From NCBI GenBank assembly GCA_029262115.1, contig JAJCZZ010000069.1, positions 1 through 39,587 on the forward strand: DNA of 39,587 nt. The letters are read 5' to 3'. Below the pieces are notes generated by a model, which was not told the origin of the DNA, made no database searches, and was given only the letters and a program-made list of their open reading frames with translations. The translations under genes and the position numbers were made by a program. Of this stretch, positions 34,522-39,587 are shown one piece after another; the stretch's first letter is position 1; every line of letters begins with the position of its first letter. The DNA is from Gemmatimonadota bacterium (GTDB lineage Bacteria; Gemmatimonadota; Gemmatimonadetes; Longimicrobiales; Gaopeijiaceae).

Positions 34522-34875
34522 ATGTCCGACATCCCGCATCTCCCTCTTAGCCCTCTCGACTACCACGTCCTCGTTGCGCTGGCCGAGGAGGATTTGTACG
34601 GCTACGCGATCATGAAAGCGATAGAGAAGGAGTCAGGGGGGGCGCTGACACCCGAGATCGGCTCACTCTATCGCGTGCTCGCGCGGCTCCAGGACCAGGG
34701 CCTCCTCACCGAGGCCGATGCGCCCGAGGACGCCCCGGACACCCAACGTGGCCGGCCCCGCCGCTACTATCGCTCTACCCCGCTGGCGCTGAAGGTCCTG
34801 CGTGCTGAAACGGAGCGGGTAGGCCGGGTGGTCGACCGGGCTCGCTCGCTCCTCGTGGGAGAGGGTCGCCCGTGA
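34522..34875 (+). CDS. PadR-family transcriptional regulator 3
   Basis: A 117-residue winged-helix protein: [58 protein letters not shown] (recognition helix and turn), a wing at [14 protein letters not shown], and the C-terminal helix [18 protein letters not shown] for dimerisation. It matches the classic PadR layout. The ATG at 34522 follows AAGGGC; an upstream ATG at 34501 lies inside the operator and would matter only for a near-leaderless transcript. Its stop overlaps the permease start by 4 nt (GTGA). The palindrome immediately upstream strongly suggests autorepression of the padR-permease operon. Confidence 0.9.
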   Translation: MSDIPHLPLSPLDYHVLVALAEEDLYGYAIMKAIEKESGGALTPEIGSLYRVLARLQDQGLLTEADAPEDAPDTQRGRPRRYYRSTPLALKVLRAETERVGRVVDRARSLLVGEGRP

Positions 34876-37535
34876 GAGGGCCGTCTCGCCTTGTGCTCAC
34901 CCTGGTGCGCATCGCGCTGAGGGCGTACCCGCAAGACTTCAGGCACAGCTTCGGTCTCGATATGGAGCAGGCGTTCAGCGACGGCTGGCTGGACACCCGC
35001 TCGCGTGGACGCGTTTCCACCGCGCGCTTCCTCTTTCGCACGCTGGTGAACACCACCGCCATGGGGATCGCTGAGCGTGTCCAGCCATCCCGGTCTTCCA
35101 ACGACGAACCCGAGCTCGGCCCACCCATGGATGCCATCCTACAAGATTTCCGCCACACGGTTCGGGCCCTCCGCCGTCGCCCCGGTTTCACGTTCATCGC
35201 CGTTCTGACACTGGCTCTGGGGGTTGGCGCCAACACGGCCATCTTCAGCGTGGTGCACGGCGTGCTGCTGACGCCGTTGCCCTACGAGGACGCCGACCGC
35301 CTCGTGACCGTTTGGGCGGCGAACGAGGCCGACCCGGACGCGCGGGGCAACATGTCCTCACCGGACATCGAGGATCTTGCGGCGAGCGCGTCCTTCGAAT
35401 CACTCGTGGCTTACGCCGAAGACGATTTCGCGCTGACCGGACTCGGGGAGGCGGAAGTGGTCGAAGGTGCCAGGGCGGTCGGTAGCCTCCTGCAGGTCTT
35501 CGGCTTGGCACCCCAGTTGGGCCGCGATATCGAGAGCGGGGACGCCCGGGAGGGTGCGGCCAGCGTCGTGGTTGTGAGCAACGCCTTCTGGCAGGAGCGC
35601 TTCGCCGCCGACCCGGATGTCCTGGGCCGCATCTTGGAACTGGATGGACGGCGCTATGAGATCGTTGGTGTGGCGCCACCCGGCTTCAATTTCCCCGGCT
35701 CATCCAACCTGTGGCACTCGCACGAACTCGACCCGGGGTGCGGCCGGGGTTGCCATATCTTCGCGAGCATCGGGCGGCTAGCCTCCGGTGCGACCCTGGA
35801 GCAGGCCCTCCAGGAGGCAAACGCTAAAGCCCAAAGCCTCCAGGAGACCTTCCCCGACTCGAACCACGAGAAGCTCTTCGCTCTCGTTCCCTTGCTGGAC
35901 CTCGTCGTGGGCGATGTCCGTACCGGTCTCTGGGTGCTCCTGGGCGCGGTGGGCCTCGTCCTTCTCATCGCCTGTGCGAACGTCGCAAACCTTCTCCTCG
36001 TCCGGGCACAAACGCGGTCAGGAGAAGTCGCGGTGCGGGCTGCCCTGGGCGCCAGTGGACGTCGCCTGGCTGCTCAGGTGATGGTGGAGAGCCTTGTCCT
36101 CTCGACGGCCGGGGGCGCGGCCGGCCTGCTGCTGGCCTGGGCAGGCGTGGAGGCGCTCCGCCGAATGGCCCCCGCCGATCTCCCCCGGCTCGACCAGGTA
36201 GCGGTCGACAGCACGGTACTTCTCTTCACGTTGGCGCTGGTCGTGTCAGTGGCCCTCCTGTTCGGCGCAGTCCCGGCCGTCCGCTCCGCCCGAACGTCCC
36301 TGGCTTCAAGCCTCGGGAGCGCGGGGCCGCGAAGCGGGGGGCACCGGGACGCCCGCACCCGGTCTCTCCTCCTGGCCGGTGAAGTGGCCCTCTCCCTGGT
36401 GCTCCTCGTAGGGGCGGGGCTCCTTCTCAAGAGCTTCGAGCGGTTGATGGCGGTCGAACTCGGGTACGAGCCCCAGAACGTGGTCCGGTTCTCGCTCTTC
36501 CTCCCGGCCAGCCGCTATCCAGATCTCGGAGAAATCGGCGGCTTTTTCGACCGGCTCGAGGAACGGCTCCTCGCGACGCCCGGCGTCGACGCAGCCGGCT
36601 CCACCCTAGGCGCTCCACTCGGAACGACGAGGGTGGTGGCCAATCTACAGGTCGCCGGCCGGCCGGAGGCCGGCCCTGGGCGGAAGCGAGAGGCCCGTTT
36701 CAACACCGCAACGCCTGGGTACTTCGAGGCCGTGGGGATCCCGATTCTGCGGGGCCGCGGTATCCTTCCGTCCGACAGGGTCGACGCGGTCCCTGTTGCA
36801 GTGGTGAGCCAGCGCTTCGTGGAGCAGAACTTCCCCGGCGAGGAGCCACTGGGACAGGCGGTCACCATGTCCGTCGACTTCGGCCATGGAAAGCCCACGT
36901 TTACCATCGTCGGGGTCGTCCCGAATGTCGTCTCCTCGTCCCTCACGAGCGAGGCGCACGCGGCAATCTATGTGCCTCTCGCTCAGATGGGGCCAGGGTT
37001 TGCCACCGTTCACGTCCGTGCGAGAGAGGGGGTGGCGCCCGTACTGCCAACCCTCCGGCGGGTCGTCCAAGACCTGGACCCGGACCTCCCACTTCGGGAC
37101 GTAGAGACCATGCGGGACGCGGTTCAGGGCAAGCTCGCCCCGACGCGCTTCTACTTGACCCTGATCGCCCTTTTCGCCGGACTCGCTTTGGTCCTGGCGG
37201 CAGTGGGCCTCTACGGCGTCGTAGCGTACCTCGCCTCACGGCGCACCCGGGAGATCGGCGTGCGCATTGCCCTCGGCGCCGACCGGAGATCAATCGCCGG
37301 CCTGGTCCTGCGCGAGGGGGTGCAGCCCGCGCTCCTAGGCGTGAGCGTCGGGCTCCTCGCGGCGTGGGCCGGCGCTCGGCTACTGGACAATCTCCTCTTC
37401 CAGGTGGCGCCTACTGACCCCTTGATCTTCGCAGGCGTGACCGCGCTCCTCCTCATAGTGGTCGTCGCCGCTACGCTCCTGCCCGCGCGGAACGCGGCCC
37501 GCCTAGATCCGATGGAGGCGCTCAGGGCCGAGTGA
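34872..37535 (+). CDS. ADOP-family FtsX/MacB permease 3
   Basis: An 887-residue permease starting with GTG at 34872, overlapping padR 3. The N-terminal prefix (about 1-70; [21 protein letters not shown]) is the other common ADOP prefix type, different from that of permease 1. Then come [19 protein letters not shown], the canonical first helix with [17 protein letters not shown], a MacB domain, FtsX block 1 ([18 protein letters not shown]), a second helix/periplasmic domain, and FtsX block 2 ([18 protein letters not shown]) ending [17 protein letters not shown]. It is the most canonical of the four. Export or extraction of a hydrophobic compound with an unlinked ATPase is likely; the substrate is unknown. 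Confidence 0.93.
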   Translation: MRGPSRLVLTLVRIALRAYPQDFRHSFGLDMEQAFSDGWLDTRSRGRVSTARFLFRTLVNTTAMGIAERVQPSRSSNDEPELGPPMDAILQDFRHTVRALRRRPGFTFIAVLTLALGVGANTAIFSVVHGVLLTPLPYEDADRLVTVWAANEADPDARGNMSSPDIEDLAASASFESLVAYAEDDFALTGLGEAEVVEGARAVGSLLQVFGLAPQLGRDIESGDAREGAASVVVVSNAFWQERFAADPDVLGRILELDGRRYEIVGVAPPGFNFPGSSNLWHSHELDPGCGRGCHIFASIGRLASGATLEQALQEANAKAQSLQETFPDSNHEKLFALVPLLDLVVGDVRTGLWVLLGAVGLVLLIACANVANLLLVRAQTRSGEVAVRAALGASGRRLAAQVMVESLVLSTAGGAAGLLLAWAGVEALRRMAPADLPRLDQVAVDSTVLLFTLALVVSVALLFGAVPAVRSARTSLASSLGSAGPRSGGHRDARTRSLLLAGEVALSLVLLVGAGLLLKSFERLMAVELGYEPQNVVRFSLFLPASRYPDLGEIGGFFDRLEERLLATPGVDAAGSTLGAPLGTTRVVANLQVAGRPEAGPGRKREARFNTATPGYFEAVGIPILRGRGILPSDRVDAVPVAVVSQRFVEQNFPGEEPLGQAVTMSVDFGHGKPTFTIVGVVPNVVSSSLTSEAHAAIYVPLAQMGPGFATVHVRAREGVAPVLPTLRRVVQDLDPDLPLRDVETMRDAVQGKLAPTRFYLTLIALFAGLALVLAAVGLYGVVAYLASRRTREIGVRIALGADRRSIAGLVLREGVQPALLGVSVGLLAAWAGARLLDNLLFQVAPTDPLIFAGVTALLLIVVVAATLLPARNAARLDPMEALRAE

Positions 37536-37713
37536 CGTGGGCCAGCGCAGCGGCCACAGCCTCGGAAGCCGCAGTGCCGCCGATGGTGGGACCTCCCCAA
37601 GTTGCTTGCGGGAGCGCAGGGATTTCTGGATGACCCTGACAGCGAGGAGGATCTCCGAACCCTCTTGGCTCCCGGGTCGTCGTTGGGGGGAGCCCGAACG
37701 GCGTGCGACAACC

Positions 37714-39177
37714 TCAAGAGTCCGGCCAGAGGTCTCGAGCCGACTTGAGGAGGACTGGTCTTTCCTCGGCCTCCTTGGCCGCGGCGCGTTGAAACGCATC
37801 GGTGAAGCCGGCCATGGAGAAGAACAGCATGGGCGCCTTGGGCTTGAGGGCGGCTCTGGCCCACCCTTGACCGGCGTGGGCGATGGCCGTGAGGTGCTCC
37901 CGATGCGCCCTCAGGTCAGTCGCGCCCATCGCCCTACCCCGAGCCCTCACCGACCCGGTTGCGATCTGTCCGTGCAGCGTCTCGCCGACGAGGTCGACCT
38001 CACGATTGATACGCTCGCGGTCCGTTCCCTCCCAGGTACTCCACCCCATGACGGCTGGCATATCGGCCCAGCGCCGGGTTGCCTGTGCAACAACCCGCTC
38101 TGTAATCAGTCCCATGTAGGTGGGGAAGACCTGATTGACAAGCCGCTCTCGCCAGACCCGTTCCGGGCCGACAAAGTCGATCGCAGACGCGTTGGGAAGG
38201 ACGAGGCCGTAATAGAAGCGCAGCGCAGGGTCCACGACTCGGTAGCGTCGTGTGGTGTCCCCGTAGGTGTCGGCGGCTTCGAGGAGACCGAGTTCGTCTT
38301 CAAGACGGTCGATCTTGAACCGCAGGGCTCCGTCATTCTTGATGTTGAGGGCTGCTGCGATCTCGCGTCGGCTGAGGCGCCCGTTCTTTCCGCCGTTGGC
38401 GACGGCGGTCAGAATGGCCTGGTAGGCAGCAACGTCTCGAAGCCCCTCCTCCTGGGCCAGCACCGTTTCGAGTTGCAGGCGGACCTCCCCGCTCGGGGAG
38501 AGGAGGTGTTCGATGATGTTCTCCTCGACCGACCGATCGGGATCCACGGTCGCCAGGTACCGCGGAACCCCACCGAAGGCTGCGTAGATCCGGAGTCTAT
38601 CTGCTGTACCATAGGAGGCCACCATCTCTCCAGCGTAGAAATAGTCGAAGGGCTCCATCGGGTGGACCCAGTTGAGCCGTCCGTAGAGAGGCGAACCGCC
38701 AGTTGTGAGCGACGCGAGCGTTTGGACTGCAGAGCCGGAGAGGGCCAGCAGGACGCCACCAGTTCGATAGCGTTCGCTTTGCTCCCAGATGGCGTTGAGC
38801 TCGGACGCGACCTCGGCCAGTCCTGCACTGCCATCGGCGAGATACTGGAACTCATCGATGACCAGCACGATGTCCTTGCTCGGCTTTAGCTCCAGCAGCG
38901 CACGAAAGACGGTCCGCCAAGTGGGATGGTCCTCCGGTTCCAGGGGGACGCCGGCCCACGCAGCAGCTTCTGTGATCAGGGTGCGCCGGTTGATCTCTGG
39001 GCCGGTCGCCGAGGCGACGAAGTAGAACACCCGAACCTCTGGCCAGAGGTTCGTGAGTAGATATGTCTTGCCTATGCGCCGGCGCCCGTAGATGAGCGCC
39101 AGTTTGGCCATTCCGGAGTCCGCCAGGTCGAGGAGCCGTTCGCTTTCTTCTTCCCGATCGATGAGCAGATTTGGCAT
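37714..39177 (-). CDS. AAA ATPase with DUF234-like C-terminus
   Basis: A 487-residue protein of the archaeal-type ATPase/DUF234 group. Walker A is YGRRRIGKTYL (Lys37, Thr38) and Walker B is IVLVIDEFQYL (Asp108, Glu109). LLALSGSAV is the sensor region, followed by GGVPRYL. A winged-helix segment lies at about 255-315 (LSRREIAAALNI, FKIDRLEDELGLLE). The C-terminal DUF234 nuclease-like region keeps NREVDLVGE (Asp395), but the usual G-E-x-K motif is replaced by GSVRAR, so nuclease activity is probably lost. The ATG at 39177 is preferred on family alignment; an upstream ATG at 39222 lies in a tandem repeat. Members often occur in accessory islands; their role is poorly defined. Confidence 0.85.
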   Translation of the reverse strand: MPNLLIDREEESERLLDLADSGMAKLALIYGRRRIGKTYLLTNLWPEVRVFYFVASATGPEINRRTLITEAAAWAGVPLEPEDHPTWRTVFRALLELKPSKDIVLVIDEFQYLADGSAGLAEVASELNAIWEQSERYRTGGVLLALSGSAVQTLASLTTGGSPLYGRLNWVHPMEPFDYFYAGEMVASYGTADRLRIYAAFGGVPRYLATVDPDRSVEENIIEHLLSPSGEVRLQLETVLAQEEGLRDVAAYQAILTAVANGGKNGRLSRREIAAALNIKNDGALRFKIDRLEDELGLLEAADTYGDTTRRYRVVDPALRFYYGLVLPNASAIDFVGPERVWRERLVNQVFPTYMGLITERVVAQATRRWADMPAVMGWSTWEGTDRERINREVDLVGETLHGQIATGSVRARGRAMGATDLRAHREHLTAIAHAGQGWARAALKPKAPMLFFSMAGFTDAFQRAAAKEAEERPVLLKSARDLWPDS

Positions 39178-39192
39178 ACTGCCCCGTGGCAC

Positions 39193-39224
39193 AAGTACAG
39201 TGGCATGCAAGTACAGTGGCATGC
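39193..39224. repeat. Perfect 16-bp tandem duplication
   Basis: aagtacagtggcatgc occurs twice in direct succession (39193-39208 and 39209-39224), just upstream of the ATPase start, and a partial third copy (gtggcac) precedes it. Each unit ends in the palindrome gcatgc. Tandem sites before a start may be protein-binding iterons, or they may be a slippage product. A further palindrome, cttga-g-tcaag, lies at 39241-39251. Confidence 0.75.
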
Positions 39225-39362
39225 TATTGTACCTGCACCTCTTGAGTCAAGGGTCGGCATAACGTGCTTACATGGCCTGGACGAGACGACCGACGCTATG
39301 GGAGACCTGTTTATTCGGTGGGCCTCAATCCCATTCGACCGGGCGTCGATCAGCGCCACTAG

Positions 39363-39587
39363 TCTGCGGTGCTCCTGGGTGGGCTCCGGCAGTACGGGCG
39401 GTGCTACAAGCCTGCGGGCTGGCTCTTCGAGGGTAGGGATCGGGCGAAGCCGTTGGGAGCCTCGACGATCCAGCGCGCCATCAAGGCAGCCCGTCTGAGG
39501 GCGGGGATCGCGAAGCCGGCCACCGCGCATTCTCTACGGCACAGCTTTGCGACCCATCTGCTGGAGTCGGGCACGGACCTGCGCATC
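39363..39587 (+). pseudogene. Tyrosine recombinase, N-terminus missing, runs off window
   Basis: The frame from 39363 (first possible start GTG at 39369) reads [40 protein letters not shown] and [21 protein letters not shown]. This is the C-terminal catalytic part of a XerC/D-like phage-type integrase with the conserved H-x-x-R box (HSLR). An in-frame TAG at 39360-39362 closes the frame upstream, and no frame before it encodes the N-terminal DNA-binding domain or the first catalytic Arg. The gene is therefore 5'-truncated; the remaining His and the Tyr nucleophile would lie beyond 39587. Together with the adjacent ATPase it suggests an island edge. Confidence 0.75.

Noticed and set aside
34149-34532. 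127-residue minus-strand frame between the SDR and padR 3 genes
   Set aside because: It overlaps the SDR start, crosses the operator and shows no coherent domain; another frame there is the better candidate (antitoxin-like).
37536-37713. Possible small gene between permease 3 and the ATPase
   Set aside because: No frame shows a domain, signal peptide or ribosome binding site; nothing could be supported here.
37537-38889. 450-residue plus-strand frame over the ATPase gene
   Set aside because: Antisense shadow of a gene with intact Walker motifs.

Overview
The window is a high-GC bacterial chromosome segment. Four very large FtsX/MacB-type permeases (ADOP architecture), three of them coupled to small PadR regulators, together with six-bladed beta-propeller proteins, many lipoproteins and a DUF1906 protein, point to Gemmatimonadota or a close relative such as Acidobacteriota. 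This placement is inferred from gene content. No rRNA, tRNA, CRISPR array or complete insertion sequence was seen.

Region 1 (1-7000) holds a LuxR-type regulator, a small unknown protein and a decayed LemA/TPM locus. In that locus a TPM-domain gene and a lemA gene have each lost their central part, while the nucleotidyltransferase gene between them is intact. It is followed by an HpPgdA-like polysaccharide deacetylase, a small lipoprotein, a DUF1906 lipoprotein and a DUF937 protein.

Region 2 (7084-17291, minus strand) is the most striking part. Four overlapping genes encode, in order of transcription, a 2363-residue soluble hybrid kinase, CheR, CheB and a second response-regulator/PAS/histidine-kinase protein. 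The giant kinase has a Lys/Ala-rich histone H1-like tail, twelve tandem 92-residue HAMP repeats like those of fungal Nik1/Os-1 kinases, then GAF, coiled coil, HisKA, HATPase and three receiver domains. No MCP, CheA or CheW is encoded here. It looks like a self-contained cytoplasmic sensory module that may use methylation.

Region 3 (17403-24774) holds an alpha/beta hydrolase lipoprotein divergent from an exported unknown protein, a small lipoprotein, an ADOP permease without PadR, and a visibly less GC-rich pair of secreted-protein genes behind a tandemly duplicated promoter-like sequence. A frameshifted remnant of another permease closes the region.

Region 4 (24825-37535) contains three PadR-ADOP modules. 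In each, padR and the permease gene overlap by 4 nt and a different palindrome lies just upstream of padR, which suggests three separate autoregulated circuits. A beta-propeller lipoprotein, an atypical zinc-ribbon SDR protein and an orphan antitoxin-like remnant are interspersed.

Region 5 (37714-39587) holds a DUF234-type AAA ATPase with a degraded nuclease motif, a perfect 16-bp tandem duplication upstream of it, and the C-terminal part of a tyrosine recombinase that has lost its N-terminus and runs off the window. This looks like the edge of a decayed mobile or accessory segment.
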